NCBI RefSeq assembly: GCF_004766045.1
Contig: NZ_SPQQ01000001.1
Location: forward strand, 797,626-861,625
Direction: 5' to 3'
Length of the DNA stretch: 64,000 nucleotides
Source: Desulfosporosinus fructosivorans
Lineage (GTDB): Bacteria; Bacillota; Desulfitobacteriia; Desulfitobacteriales; Desulfitobacteriaceae
The notes beneath the pieces are model-generated. The model was given only the letters and a program-made list of their open reading frames with translations, made no database searches and had not been told where the DNA came from. A program made the position numbers and the translations under genes. This document shows, one piece after another, positions 1 through 8,676 of the stretch (position 1 is its first letter; each line of letters opens with the position of its first letter).

Positions 1-104
1 CTTTTGTAGAGAAAGAGAATCAACAGGCCCAGGTTGTCCTTAGAGTTCAGGACAAAGCTATTATGGAGAAGGCGATGAAAGAGATTAATTTGCCCTTAAA
101 GTAG
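1..104 (+). CDS. C-terminal fragment of an unidentified protein
   Basis: An open frame enters from the left edge (codons begin at position 3) and ends at TAG 102-104, giving about 33 residues that finish KAMKEINLPLK. It is rich in Lys, Glu and Gln, as expected for a real C-terminus. The pattern VVLRVQDKAIMEKAMKE would fit the last strand and helix of a small ACT-like regulatory domain, but this is a guess from a short tail. The product cannot be named. Confidence 0.45.
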   Translation, partial: FVEKENQQAQVVLRVQDKAIMEKAMKEINLPLK

Positions 105-210
105 GGGCGGGTTCTCGACATACGTTCACGGTCATGCGTTCGTCGTTCAAAACTAGGGCTATAGACCCTTGTTGCAAGTGGCAGAATGCCCGGACAATTA
201 TTAATTGGAA

Positions 211-252
211 TGCAAAAGAGCCTTTCGTTTAGTGACGAAAGGCTCTTTTGCA
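211..252 (-). terminator. Hairpin terminator between the left-edge gene and uraA
   Basis: A perfect 18-bp inverted repeat (211-228 pairs with 235-252) with a 6-nt loop; the outer stem is TGCAAAAGAG/CTCTTTTGCA. It lies 55 bases beyond the uraA stop codon and 107 bases after the left-edge gene, so it can serve both converging transcripts. The uridine tract is inside the stem rather than after it, so termination strength is uncertain. Confidence 0.6.
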
Positions 253-307
253 AATTAGACTTCATAATTCCATCTTCGAAGTGCAAAAAGACGGTATTAG
301 TTTTCTT

Positions 308-1552
308 TTACTTATTATTATTTTGTTTCCCTACACTTAAATTATTGACGGGCTCAGGTTGTCCTTTGAGTACAAGGTTCAAGGTAATCCCGACGATGGT
401 TGCCCAGGCTACTCCGTGTTCAGGCAAACCAATACCTAGGGCGAAAATGACGGAAGCAATGATGAGGTTTTTGGTATCTGAGAAATCTACTTTAGCTTCG
501 ATCAGAGTGCGTAAACCTGTCGTACCAATCATCCCGAAGAGGAGGATGGTGACCCCACCCATAACCGCAGTGGGAATGGACATGATCGCGGCTTGTAAAG
601 GGTTAATCATACTAAAGATAATTGCAAGAATTGCAGCAACCCATATGTTGAAGGTGCTATATACTTTTGTTACGGCAAGTACCCCTATGTTCTCACCGTA
701 GGTAGTAACAGGAGGTCCTCCTAGGAAACTGGCTACGGCTGTGGCCAGACCATTGCCGAGGAGGACTCTATGAAAGCCTGGGTTTTTAATTGGATCGGAA
801 TGGGTAATATTTCCTAAGACAATCATATGTCCTAAATCTTCGATGATGGTAACCAAGGCAAGTGGAGCCATTACTAAAATCGCTACTTTATCGAGGCTAG
901 GAAGTTGAAAACCGCTTCCTAGTACGACTGGAAAGACAAACAGCTGATCGAAGGAGGCATAAAATGCCTTTAGATCGACAATGCCCATGACAGTTGCGAC
1001 GATATACCCGGCAATGATAGCTATTAGAATGGGGATGATCTTGAGAAAGCCTTTAGCATACACCGATAGTAAAGCTGCAACGGCTAATGTAAAAGCGGCA
1101 ATCGGCCAGTTTCCTGAGGCCATACTAATTGCCACTGGGGTTAAGCTTAAACCTATGATAGCAACGACTGGACCGGCAACGATGGGCGGCACTATTTTGT
1201 GAATCCAGTTGGTCCCAAAGACAGCCATGAGAAGATAGAGTATGATATACACGACACCGACAGCTAAAACTCCACCCATAGCTCCAGAATGATTATTATT
1301 TGTCTGAACAAAGGTGGTTAAGGCAGCGATGTAGGCAAACGATGAACCGAGATAAGCAGGAACACGACTTTTAGTTAGTAAAAGGAATATTATCGTGCCA
1401 ATCCCTGAAGAAAGTAGTGCGACTGATGGGCTGAGCCCCGTTAAAAAAGGAACAAGAACTGTTGCGCCAAACATGGCAAAGACGTGCTGCAAACCGAGAG
1501 GGATCGCTTGGGTTAAGGGAAGTCTTTCGTGAATTTGAACTTCAGTTGACAT
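308..1552 (-). CDS. uraA: Uracil permease (UraA/PyrP, nucleobase:cation symporter-2 family)
   Basis: A 414-residue, very hydrophobic protein with roughly 12-14 membrane segments, predicted to import uracil with protons. The N-terminus has the family pattern LPLTQAIPLGLQHVFAMFGA, and residues around 270-290 read GGPPVTTYGENIGVLAVTKV, the conserved NCS2 substrate-binding region (TTYGENIG). Length matches UraA/PyrP. ATG (complement of 1550-1552) follows an AGGAGG site. It is a single-gene unit with a sigma-A promoter and a PyrR-type attenuator upstream, which supports uracil rather than xanthine as substrate. Xanthine or another base cannot be excluded from sequence alone. Confidence 0.93.
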   Translation of the reverse strand: MSTEVQIHERLPLTQAIPLGLQHVFAMFGATVLVPFLTGLSPSVALLSSGIGTIIFLLLTKSRVPAYLGSSFAYIAALTTFVQTNNNHSGAMGGVLAVGVVYIILYLLMAVFGTNWIHKIVPPIVAGPVVAIIGLSLTPVAISMASGNWPIAAFTLAVAALLSVYAKGFLKIIPILIAIIAGYIVATVMGIVDLKAFYASFDQLFVFPVVLGSGFQLPSLDKVAILVMAPLALVTIIEDLGHMIVLGNITHSDPIKNPGFHRVLLGNGLATAVASFLGGPPVTTYGENIGVLAVTKVYSTFNIWVAAILAIIFSMINPLQAAIMSIPTAVMGGVTILLFGMIGTTGLRTLIEAKVDFSDTKNLIIASVIFALGIGLPEHGVAWATIVGITLNLVLKGQPEPVNNLSVGKQNNNK

Positions 1553-1572
1553 GGTATTCCTCCTCTTTTATA

Positions 1573-1670
1573 CAAAAAACCTCTTCCCTGCCCGCAAGCA
1601 AGAAAGAGGTGTCCATGTTGAAATCATGGTCGCCATTCCCTTCTTAGTCTCACGGGACTAATTTAAAGGT
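1573..1670 (-). promoter_or_regulatory. PyrR-type pyrimidine attenuator in the uraA leader
   Basis: Read on the minus strand, the leader has AGTCCCGTGAGACT (within 1645-1660), close to the PyrR-binding loop consensus ARUCCNGNGAGGYU and set in a short stem TTAGTC/GACTAA, followed by GAAGGG. Downstream is a terminator: a CCTCTTTC/GGGAAGAGG stem (about 1580-1608) and six T. This is the known anti-antiterminator plus terminator layout, where PyrR with UMP favours termination. Mechanism is by analogy with Bacillus pyr genes; pyrR is not in the window. Confidence 0.85.
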
Positions 1671-1690
1671 TCAAGGATTTAACTTTGTAG

Positions 1691-1720
1691 ATCATATCAT
1701 AATTCATTCTATTTTGACAA
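1691..1720 (-). promoter_or_regulatory. Sigma-A promoter of uraA
   Basis: On the minus strand TTGTCA (1715-1720) and TATGAT (1691-1696) are separated by 18 bp, just upstream of the PyrR-binding loop. The distance gives a leader of about 130 nt carrying the attenuator. Confidence 0.7.
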
Positions 1721-1822
1721 GGGGTTATATAAGAAAGGCTAAAAGGCCTCTTGCTCGCAACAATTTCGACTTTGATTATTTATGATAGAAGTAATGTGAT
1801 AAAATATAATGCGAGCATGGTT

Positions 1823-1851
1823 TTGATATACTGATGAGTGACCTATATAAT
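1823..1851 (+). promoter_or_regulatory. Sigma-A promoter of the priA operon
   Basis: TTGATA (1823-1828) and a perfect TATAAT (1846-1851) with exact 17-bp spacing, 48 bp upstream of the priA start. This sets the left end of the priA-def-fmt transcription unit, divergent from uraA. Confidence 0.75.
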
Positions 1852-1899
1852 CACTTTATTTACTTTAATTAGGAAATTTTCGCTGTAAGGAGGCGTCGT

Positions 1900-4167
1900 A
1901 TGTTTCGTTATGCTGAAGTACTGATTGATGTAGCAAATCGGCGCCTTGATCAAAGTTATCATTATCTTATTCCAGAAAATCTTGACTTGAAGATAGGGAT
2001 GCGGGTTCTTGTTACCCTTCAGAGCCGCAAGGTTCAGGGGCTTGTTGTGAACTTGACGAATGATTTACCAGAGGAACTGGCGTCTGTGAATATCAAACCG
2101 GTATTAGAGAGGGTGGGCAAGGATAGCCTTGTTCCTCCCGATCTGATTGAGCTCGCCCATTGGTTAGCGCAAACGACCATCTGTTCAATTGCTCAAAGCT
2201 TACATACGGTTTGGCCACTTTTCAAGGGAAAAGTGGAAGAGTGGGTTATTCCTCTGGCATCCCTTAAAGACTCGGATGTTCAGACCTTACAGTGGCTTGA
2301 TCCGGATGCCTTCCGGGCGATTAGTGTACTTAACCGAGCACGAAGTAAGGGGATTTCGCTTAATACTTTTATCAAACGAGCGGATATTTCGGGGACGACG
2401 ATCGAGAAGCTTATCCAACAAGGGTGGGCGAAAAAGGAAACAAGATTTGTATCGCTAGGGGAAGGGTCTGTGAAGAAAGAATCCCTAGGCGGTAGACCTT
2501 TAAAGCCTAAGATTTTAACTGGTAGAACCTACGAATTAACCGGGGAGCAAACGATTGTGGTGAATAGCGTGTCGGTTGCGCTAGAGGAAGGTTCGTCCCA
2601 AACTATTTTGTTGCATGGTGTGACGGGGAGCGGAAAAACGGATGTTTATCGTGAGTTGATAGCGCATGTACTGGATCAAGGCGGAGATGCAATTCTTCTC
2701 GTACCAGAAATTTCCCTGACATCTCAAGTCGCCCAGTATTTTGAAACACAATTTGGTGACCAGGTAATTGTTTTGCACTCTGGCTTACGACCGAGGGAAA
2801 AAATGAAAGCCTGGGAGGATATTCTGGCAGGTCATAAGCGGATCGTCATTGGGGCCCGTTCCGCAGTATTTGCACCTCTATTGAATTTGCGCCTCATCAT
2901 ATTAGATGAGGAACATGATGGCGCGTATAAACAAGATGAGAACCCTAAATACCATGCGAGAGATGTCGCTCGCAAACGTATGGAACAGTTAAAGGGCGTT
3001 GTCTTGCTGGGGAGTGCGACGCCATCCTTGGAGGCCTATGCTGCAGCACAATCGGGTAAAATTAGGCTGCTCACGATGACTAAGCGGATAGGAGAAAGCA
3101 CCCTGCCCCCAGTTGAGATTGTGGATATGCGAGAAGAACTTATACAAGGGAACCGCAGTATGTTTTCTCTTCTGTTGCAACAAAAGCTGAGGGAAAGGAT
3201 AGAGCGAGGCGAGCAATCTATGCTTTTTTTGAATCGCAGAGGGTATTCTACATTTGTTGCTTGTCGAGAATGTGGTTATGTGGTCAGCTGCCCTAATTGC
3301 GATATAACCCTGACATATCATAGCCAAGGACAGGCTATGCGCTGTCATTATTGTAACCACAAAGAACTTCCTCCTCTTACTTGTCCGAAATGTGCTAGCC
3401 GATATATTCGATTTTTTGGTCAGGGCACACAGCGAGTAGAAGAAGAATTGCAGGGCTTACTTCCAGAGGCGTCCATATTACGATTGGACTTTGATACCAC
3501 CCGCTCGGGAGACGCTCATCGCACCATCTTGGAAAGCTTTCGTCGTCAAGAAGCGTCTATCTTGGTAGGAACTCAGATGATGGCCAAAGGACTTGATTTT
3601 CCAAATGTCACATTGGTTGGAGTCATTGCTGCAGATCAGACACTCAATATGCCGGATTTTAGGGCTAGAGAACGAACGTTTCAACTATTAACTCAGGTCG
3701 CAGGTCGAGCGGGGCGGAGCACAAAACCGGGTGAGGTTGTAATTCAGACCTATTCTCCATCAGATGGTGCAATTATGCGGGCTGCTCAGCATGATTTCCT
3801 GGGTTTTTTCTGGGAAGAAATACGCTATCGAAAAGAACGAAAATATCCACCGTATACCCATATTGTTCGTGTCTTGTTGCTTCATGAGAAAGAGGACCGA
3901 GTCATAAAAGGAGCCAACGAATTGGGGGCTTGTCTAATTCAAGGAATGAAGGACCTAAAATATGGAAATAATGAAATAGATATTCTGGGGCCGGCACCAG
4001 CTGTATTAACCAAACTTAAGAATCAATGGCGCTGGCAAATATCTGTCAAAGGGAGGCGTCTTGATATACTCAGGGCGTTTTTACATCAGGGGGTCCAACA
4101 TTTTAGTAAGGGTCCAGCTAGTAGTGGAGTTGTCTTGAACATCGAAGTTGATCCACTTTCGAGCTAA
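1900..4167 (+). CDS. priA: Primosomal protein N' (replication restart helicase PriA)
   Basis: A 755-residue superfamily 2 DNA helicase that recognises stalled forks and reloads the replisome. Walker A GVTGSGKT is at residues 240-247 and the DEEH box at 336-339. Eight cysteines in four CxxC pairs (455/458, 464/467, 482/485, 495/498) form the two zinc sites typical of PriA. The N-terminal approximately 110 residues match the 3'-DNA-binding domain. The length is normal. ATG follows AAGGAGG. It heads priA-def-fmt, a common Firmicute order; coaBC, often next to priA, is absent because uraA lies upstream in the opposite orientation. Confidence 0.97.
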   Translation: MFRYAEVLIDVANRRLDQSYHYLIPENLDLKIGMRVLVTLQSRKVQGLVVNLTNDLPEELASVNIKPVLERVGKDSLVPPDLIELAHWLAQTTICSIAQSLHTVWPLFKGKVEEWVIPLASLKDSDVQTLQWLDPDAFRAISVLNRARSKGISLNTFIKRADISGTTIEKLIQQGWAKKETRFVSLGEGSVKKESLGGRPLKPKILTGRTYELTGEQTIVVNSVSVALEEGSSQTILLHGVTGSGKTDVYRELIAHVLDQGGDAILLVPEISLTSQVAQYFETQFGDQVIVLHSGLRPREKMKAWEDILAGHKRIVIGARSAVFAPLLNLRLIILDEEHDGAYKQDENPKYHARDVARKRMEQLKGVVLLGSATPSLEAYAAAQSGKIRLLTMTKRIGESTLPPVEIVDMREELIQGNRSMFSLLLQQKLRERIERGEQSMLFLNRRGYSTFVACRECGYVVSCPNCDITLTYHSQGQAMRCHYCNHKELPPLTCPKCASRYIRFFGQGTQRVEEELQGLLPEASILRLDFDTTRSGDAHRTILESFRRQEASILVGTQMMAKGLDFPNVTLVGVIAADQTLNMPDFRARERTFQLLTQVAGRAGRSTKPGEVVIQTYSPSDGAIMRAAQHDFLGFFWEEIRYRKERKYPPYTHIVRVLLLHEKEDRVIKGANELGACLIQGMKDLKYGNNEIDILGPAPAVLTKLKNQWRWQISVKGRRLDILRAFLHQGVQHFSKGPASSGVVLNIEVDPLSS

Positions 4168-4341
4168 AGATCGTTTTTAAGTAAGAAATTTTGGAAATCT
4201 TGAGCTGTATGTGTCCTCGACGTAGGGGCTAGTCATAGGATACAATAATATTCAAGCACGATACGCGATATTCGAAACAGAGACAAGGACTTCATGTTCG
4301 AGTATCGGGCTTCGAGTTTAATTTGAAGGGAGTAAAAGGCA

Positions 4342-4794
4342 ATGGCTGTATATAAGATTGTAGAAATCGGTGCAGAGGTATTACGTGAAAAGGCAAAAGA
4401 GGTAAAAGAGGTTAATTCGACCATTATAAAACTCTTAGATAACATGATAGATACATTGGATGTCGCCGATGGTGTGGGGTTAGCTGCTCCTCAAATTGGG
4501 GTCTCCAAGCGAGTTGTCATCGTAAAGGTGAGCGATGTGCTGGTAGAGCTCATCAATCCGGTTATTGTGGAAAAAGAGGGAGAGAACAGTGCTGAAGAAG
4601 GGTGCCTTAGCATTCCAAATGTTACAGGGGATGTGCTGCGGGCCGCTAAAGTACGTGTTCAGGGGTTAAATCGCCAAGGGGAACTGTTGGACATTCAAGC
4701 AGATAAATTGTTGGCTCGTGCATTGCAACATGAAATTGATCACCTAGAGGGGATACTATTTGTCGATGTGGCCAAGAAAACATATCGAAGTTAA
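4342..4794 (+). CDS. def: Peptide deformylase
   Basis: A 150-residue iron/zinc hydrolase that removes the formyl group from nascent proteins in the cytoplasm. All three family motifs are present: GVGLAAPQ (44-51), EGCLS (86-90, metal ligand Cys88) and HEIDH (130-134, two His ligands and catalytic Glu). Its length is that of a type 1 enzyme. It is followed by fmt, the enzyme that adds the formyl group, so formylation and deformylation are encoded together. The start ATG has GAAGGGAG upstream. A 174-bp gap separates it from priA with no clear terminator. Confidence 0.96.
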   Translation: MAVYKIVEIGAEVLREKAKEVKEVNSTIIKLLDNMIDTLDVADGVGLAAPQIGVSKRVVIVKVSDVLVELINPVIVEKEGENSAEEGCLSIPNVTGDVLRAAKVRVQGLNRQGELLDIQADKLLARALQHEIDHLEGILFVDVAKKTYRS

Positions 4795-4817
4795 GTTGGG
4801 GTGCAGGTCGGATCGCT

Positions 4818-4977
4818 GGGAGGAGCGCTGTTCTGCACACGTCTGCGAGTTACGCCGCTGACAAGCTAGACGGTTCGCAAGCACGCCAAAACCTCTGGGG
4901 AGGAGCGCTGTTCTGCACGCGTCTGCGAGTTGCGCCGCTGACAAGCTAGACAGTTCGCGAGCGCGCCAAAACCTCTG
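4818..4977 (+). repeat. Composite element 1: two tandem 80-bp units
   Basis: Two direct copies (4818-4897 and 4898-4977) with an 80-bp period. They begin GGGAGGAGCGCTGTTCTGCA and end GCCAAAACCTCTGG, and differ at only a few positions. They are GC-rich and lie right after def. They have no ribosome site or sustained reading frame and form the left part of a larger palindromic element. Confidence 0.9.
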
Positions 4978-5085
4978 GACAGAATGCATGTGAACCATTG
5001 GCGCGCTACGGGGCGCGAACTGTCGGCGCTTGTCTGGACCGCGGCTCCACTTACGCATCCGCTTAGCAGAAAAGCGCTCCTCGGG
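4899..5085. repeat. Composite element 1: long imperfect inverted repeat
   Basis: The second 80-bp unit (4899-4974) is followed by its degenerate reverse complement (4998-5085). Matching blocks include TTGGCGCGCT, GCGAACTGTC, GCTTGTC and AGCGCTCCTC, in order and with small insertions. The sequence between the arms (AAAACCTCTGG, then TGCATGTGAACC) recurs in element 2 at about 18675-18713. The whole can form a stem of about 75 bp. Confidence 0.85.
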
Positions 5086-5112
5086 CTGGGGTTACGGGTT
5101 ACGAAGAACGGA

Positions 5113-5208
5113 GAACGGATAGAACGGATAGAACGGATAGAACGGATAGAACGGATAGAACGGATAGAACGGATAGAACGGATAGAACGATAGAACGATA
5201 GAACGATA
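5113..5208 (+). repeat. Composite element 1: short tandem repeat (9-bp x8, 8-bp x3)
   Basis: Eight exact copies of GAACGGATA (5113-5184) followed by three copies of GAACGATA, the same unit less one G (5185-5208). The array ends 36 bp before the fmt start and is likely to vary in copy number by slippage. Confidence 0.95.
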
Positions 5209-5244
5209 GTAAGACTGAATTGCGAGCAGAGAGGGGGGTTAAGT

Positions 5245-6207
5245 ATGCGTTTAGTTTTTATGGGTACGCCGGATTTTGCTGTGCCTTCTTTACGGGCTTT
5301 GGTTGAGGGTGGTTATGATGTGGTTGGGGTCTTTACTCAACCGGATAGACCGGCTGGTAGAGGGAAAAAGTTAAAACCAAGTCCCGTTAAAATAGCTGCA
5401 GAGGAACTTGGCTTAGCTGTTTTTCAACCTGAAAGGATAAAAACACCAGAAGGAATCGAACAGCTCAGGTCCTTAGCCCCGGAGTGCATAATTGTTGTTG
5501 CTTACGGACAAATTTTATCACGGGAAATTTTGCAGTTGCCTTCAAAAGGGTGTATCAATGTACATGCTTCTTTGCTTCCTTCATACCGTGGGGCAGCGCC
5601 TATTCATTGGGCTGTTATGAGGGGGGAAACCCGCACTGGAGTGACCACCATGTTGATGGATGAAGGTTTGGATACAGGTGACATGTTGCTGAAACGTGAA
5701 GTGCTAATTTCTAAGGAAGCAACTACGGGAGAGATCCATGATGAGTTAGCTTCGGTAGGTGGAGAACTCCTCATAGTCACGTTAAAGGAGTTGGAAATGG
5801 GGAGCTTAAAGGCAACGCCACAAACTGGAACATCAAATTATGCTCCCCTTCTGAAACGTGAACATGAACATATAGATTGGTCAGGTAAGGCGGCTGAATT
5901 GCATGATCAAATTCGGGGGTTAAACCCTTGGCCAGGAGCGTTTGCGACCTTTCGGGGAGAAAACCTTAAAATCTGGCGGAGCACTCCTTACGTACTATCA
6001 GACAAGGACTTAGAGACGGAACTGTTTTCGAAGAAGCTGGCACCTGATCCAGGTCAGATTCTACAGGTGCTTGAGGATAGTTTAGTAGTTCAGACAGGGG
6101 ATGGAGTCCTTCGGATTCTGGAAGTCCAACCAGCGGGGAAACGTGCCATGCCTGCCAGGGATTTCTTCAATGGCAGACATGGTCAGGTAGGAGAAAAGTT
6201 AGGGTAA
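5245..6207 (+). CDS. fmt: Methionyl-tRNA formyltransferase
   Basis: A 320-residue enzyme that formylates initiator Met-tRNA using 10-formyl-THF. The N-terminal Rossmann domain starts MRLVFMGTPDFAVPSL. The active-site region reads NVHASLLPSYRGAAPIHW (105-122), with catalytic Asn105 and His107 and the SLLPxxRGAAPI signature. The C-terminal OB-like tRNA-binding domain spans about 205-310. The ATG has GAGAGGGGGG upstream. The gene sits immediately behind composite element 1, which separates it by 450 bp from its usual partner def; the 5' end of the gene is visibly T/G-rich. Confidence 0.96.
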   Translation: MRLVFMGTPDFAVPSLRALVEGGYDVVGVFTQPDRPAGRGKKLKPSPVKIAAEELGLAVFQPERIKTPEGIEQLRSLAPECIIVVAYGQILSREILQLPSKGCINVHASLLPSYRGAAPIHWAVMRGETRTGVTTMLMDEGLDTGDMLLKREVLISKEATTGEIHDELASVGGELLIVTLKELEMGSLKATPQTGTSNYAPLLKREHEHIDWSGKAAELHDQIRGLNPWPGAFATFRGENLKIWRSTPYVLSDKDLETELFSKKLAPDPGQILQVLEDSLVVQTGDGVLRILEVQPAGKRAMPARDFFNGRHGQVGEKLG

Positions 6208-6378
6208 GGCGCGATGCTCGAGGCAATAAGTAGGCAATTCATGAAATGCCCTACAAGGATTGTCATTTGGAGGCAAAACCGGAACGGCGAGTATACGTTC
6301 GCCTCGAGTTCGACTTAAACCTCACTGCTTTGAGTTTGAGTCTTATTTATTTGCTGAAACGGAAACGGAGGTCATATT

Positions 6379-7068
6379 ATGATTTTTTGGGACAACACAA
6401 TGGTTCTTTTAATTCCAGCTATATTACTTTCTATGTATGCACAGTTCAAAATCTCCTCGTCTTATAAACGTTATTCTAAAATCCGTTCACAGTCAGGGCT
6501 TTCGGGAGCACAGGCTGCACGAGCGCTCTTGAATAGAAACGGGCTATACGATGTTCGGGTCGAACAGATTGGAGGAAGGCTTTCCGATCATTACGATCCG
6601 CATACCCGGATCATTAGCCTTAGTCAAGACGTCTATCAGGGAAGCTCGCTTTCTTCTTTGGCAGTAGCTGCCCATGAAACGGGGCATGCACTTCAACACG
6701 CTTCAGGGTATGTTCCAATGACACTGAGGTCGTCCTTTGTCCCAGTTGCGAACCTCGGTAGCGGGGCTGGCCCGATCTTGATCATGCTGGGGTTGTTCAT
6801 TCCGAGTTATGGGTGGCTTCTTGAGTTCGGTATTTTAGCCTTTTCGTTTGCTGTACTCTTTCAAATTATTACGCTTCCTGTGGAATACAACGCAAGTAAC
6901 AGAGCATTAGTGCTTTTACAGGAGGGTAATATGCTGGGAAGTGAAGAAATAAGAGGGGCACGCTCTGTGCTAAACGCAGCAGCTTTAACCTATGTGGCAG
7001 CGGCGTTAGCTGCGGTACTTACATTAGCACGCTTTATCTTGATTTCTCGAGGTAGAAGCAATGATTAA
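6379..7068 (+). CDS. Membrane zinc metallopeptidase, YugP type
   Basis: A 229-residue membrane protein with HETGHALQH at residues 99-107; His99, Glu100 and His103 are the HExxH zinc motif. Hydrophobic segments lie at the N-terminus (about 5-21) and in the C-terminal half (about 125-145, 150-168 and 195-220). This is the pattern of the YugP family (neutral zinc metallopeptidase, Zn_peptidase_2). Substrates are unknown. It overlaps rsmB by 8 bp, so the two are co-transcribed and probably translationally coupled. The order fmt-yugP-rsmB is common in Clostridia. ATG is preceded by ACGGAGG. Confidence 0.88.
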   Translation: MIFWDNTMVLLIPAILLSMYAQFKISSSYKRYSKIRSQSGLSGAQAARALLNRNGLYDVRVEQIGGRLSDHYDPHTRIISLSQDVYQGSSLSSLAVAAHETGHALQHASGYVPMTLRSSFVPVANLGSGAGPILIMLGLFIPSYGWLLEFGILAFSFAVLFQIITLPVEYNASNRALVLLQEGNMLGSEEIRGARSVLNAAALTYVAAALAAVLTLARFILISRGRSND

Positions 7069-8419
7069 AGAGACAGCCCGAGGAATGGCGGTTCATATGC
7101 TGACGCGCGTTGAGACACAAGGAGCTTACGCGAATCTTTTGCTCCAGAAAAATATTATCAGATTAACGGATTCTAGAGATCGTCAATTTGTGACGTTGTT
7201 GGTGAATGGTACGCTCAAACACCGGTTAACTCTCGATTACGCATTACGGTTGCACTTAAGTAAACCAATGTCTTCGCTTCCCCACGAAGTGCGGGCTATA
7301 TTGCGTATCGGCGCTTTTCAATTGCTTTATGTTGATAAAGTACCTTCCGCAGTTGCGGTCAATGAAAGTGTGGAATTGGCAAAAGCATACCCCAAATTTA
7401 CGGGACTAGTAAACGGCGTCTTGCGCAAGGTTATGGATAAGGCGTGGGATTTTCCTTGGCCGGATGTGAAACGTGAAACCGTGCGCTATCTTTCTGTGCG
7501 CTATTCTCACCCCGAATGGATGATTCAACGCTGGCTTAAACGATGGGGCGTGGAGGAAACGGGGGCTTTGTGCCGAGCCAATGACGAGCCCGCTCACACG
7601 TGGATTCGTACGAATACCTTAAAGATCTCACGCGAAGAATTAATGGATCGTCTAACTCAGGAAGGCGTTACAGTTGAACCAGGAACCCGGATTCCGGAAA
7701 GCATGAGGATTCAACATTTTGGAGCTATCGATCGGTTGGGGAGTTTTCAAGAAGGACTGTTTACAGTTCAAGATGAAAGCTCACAACTTGTTGCCCATAT
7801 AGTAGCGCCTAAACCAGGACAACGTGTCCTGGATGCTTGCAGTGCTCCTGGCGGGAAAACGACGCATCTGGCTCAGATGATGCAGGATGAGGGAGAAATC
7901 CAGGCATTTGACATTCATGAGCAAAAACTCGAACTAATTAATCAGTCAGCCCAAAGACTAGGGATTACGATTATCCACCCTCAATTGGGAGATGCTCGGG
8001 ATTTGCCTGGAGTAAAACTCGGCTCTCAGCAGCGTGTATTGGTTGATGCTCCTTGTTCTGGATTGGGCGTTCTTCGACGGAGAGCGGATCTGCGTTGGCA
8101 GAAAGAGGAGAAAGACCTTAAAGGTTTGCCTTTACTTCAGCTTGCCATCTTGGAACGGGCTGCGTCTTGCGTTGAAGTGGGGGGAGATTTAATTTACTCG
8201 ACCTGTACAATCGAACCCGAAGAGAATTTTGAATTGGTAAAGACATTTCGCTCAACTCATCCAGAGTTCGAACCGGTTAACTTGGTGGAAGACTTGCCCT
8301 TTGACCTTGAGGATCCGAGAGATATTCAACAAGCGAGTAAAGGCATGCTTCAACTTTTACCACATCGCCATAACATGGACGGATTTTTCTTAGCAAAATT
8401 TCGTCGTACCAGTCAGTAA
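7061..8419 (+). CDS. rsmB: 16S rRNA (cytosine(967)-C5)-methyltransferase RsmB
   Basis: A 452-residue protein with an N-terminal NusB-like RNA-binding domain (about 1-140) and a C-terminal SAM-dependent Rossmann domain. SAM motif I is DACSAPGGKTTHLA (258-271). The two catalytic cysteines of m5C methyltransferases are present: Cys332 in DAPCSGLG and Cys382 in YSTCTIEPEE. Length and domain order match RsmB (Sun/Fmu). It starts inside the end of the upstream peptidase gene and is followed by repeat family B, then rlmN. Confidence 0.95.
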   Translation: MIKETARGMAVHMLTRVETQGAYANLLLQKNIIRLTDSRDRQFVTLLVNGTLKHRLTLDYALRLHLSKPMSSLPHEVRAILRIGAFQLLYVDKVPSAVAVNESVELAKAYPKFTGLVNGVLRKVMDKAWDFPWPDVKRETVRYLSVRYSHPEWMIQRWLKRWGVEETGALCRANDEPAHTWIRTNTLKISREELMDRLTQEGVTVEPGTRIPESMRIQHFGAIDRLGSFQEGLFTVQDESSQLVAHIVAPKPGQRVLDACSAPGGKTTHLAQMMQDEGEIQAFDIHEQKLELINQSAQRLGITIIHPQLGDARDLPGVKLGSQQRVLVDAPCSGLGVLRRRADLRWQKEEKDLKGLPLLQLAILERAASCVEVGGDLIYSTCTIEPEENFELVKTFRSTHPEFEPVNLVEDLPFDLEDPRDIQQASKGMLQLLPHRHNMDGFFLAKFRRTSQ

Positions 8420-8645
8420 AGTATAACTTGCAGTTGTATACTTTCTGAAGGATCTTTTCTCGCAATCACGGCGTACAAGTCGTTCATGGCGGTGCTACTA
8501 ACATCAAACGTTCTATTTGAGTCATGCTTACAGGGACATTTACAGGGATATTTGTCCCTCCGTGGACAGTGCATAAGTGCAACTAGGAGACTGCCGGCGC
8601 CTGAAGGCTTGGACGCTAAGCAAGTTTTCTTCATAAGGAAGTTTA
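8418..8645. repeat. Intergenic repeat family B, long copy 1
   Basis: This stretch between rsmB and rlmN starts with an inverted repeat AAGTATA...TGTATACTT, then CTTTTCTCGCAATCACGGC. Further on are CATCAAACGTTCTATTTGAG and ATAAGTGCAACTA. All of these blocks recur in the same order at 57148-57395, and the first block also occurs at 22478-22535. No protein frame with a ribosome site is visible. Function is unknown. Confidence 0.75.
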
Positions 8646-8676
8646 ACTGGAATGAATTGGGTGAATAATAAGTATT

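Noticed and set aside
186..701. 171-codon plus-strand frame opposite uraA
   Set aside because: It is the complement of uraA and its terminator; uraA has clear family motifs and a regulated leader.
4984..5193. Open frame ending in a Glu-Arg-Ile repeat peptide
   Set aside because: It crosses the inverted arm and the 9-bp array, has no ribosome site, and the repeat peptide follows from the array.
5113..5208. CRISPR-like regular repeats
   Set aside because: Units are 8-9 bp with no spacers; it is a simple tandem array.
8486..8668. Short frame upstream of rlmN
   Set aside because: It coincides with repeat family B, and no similar peptide is kept in the copy at 57148.
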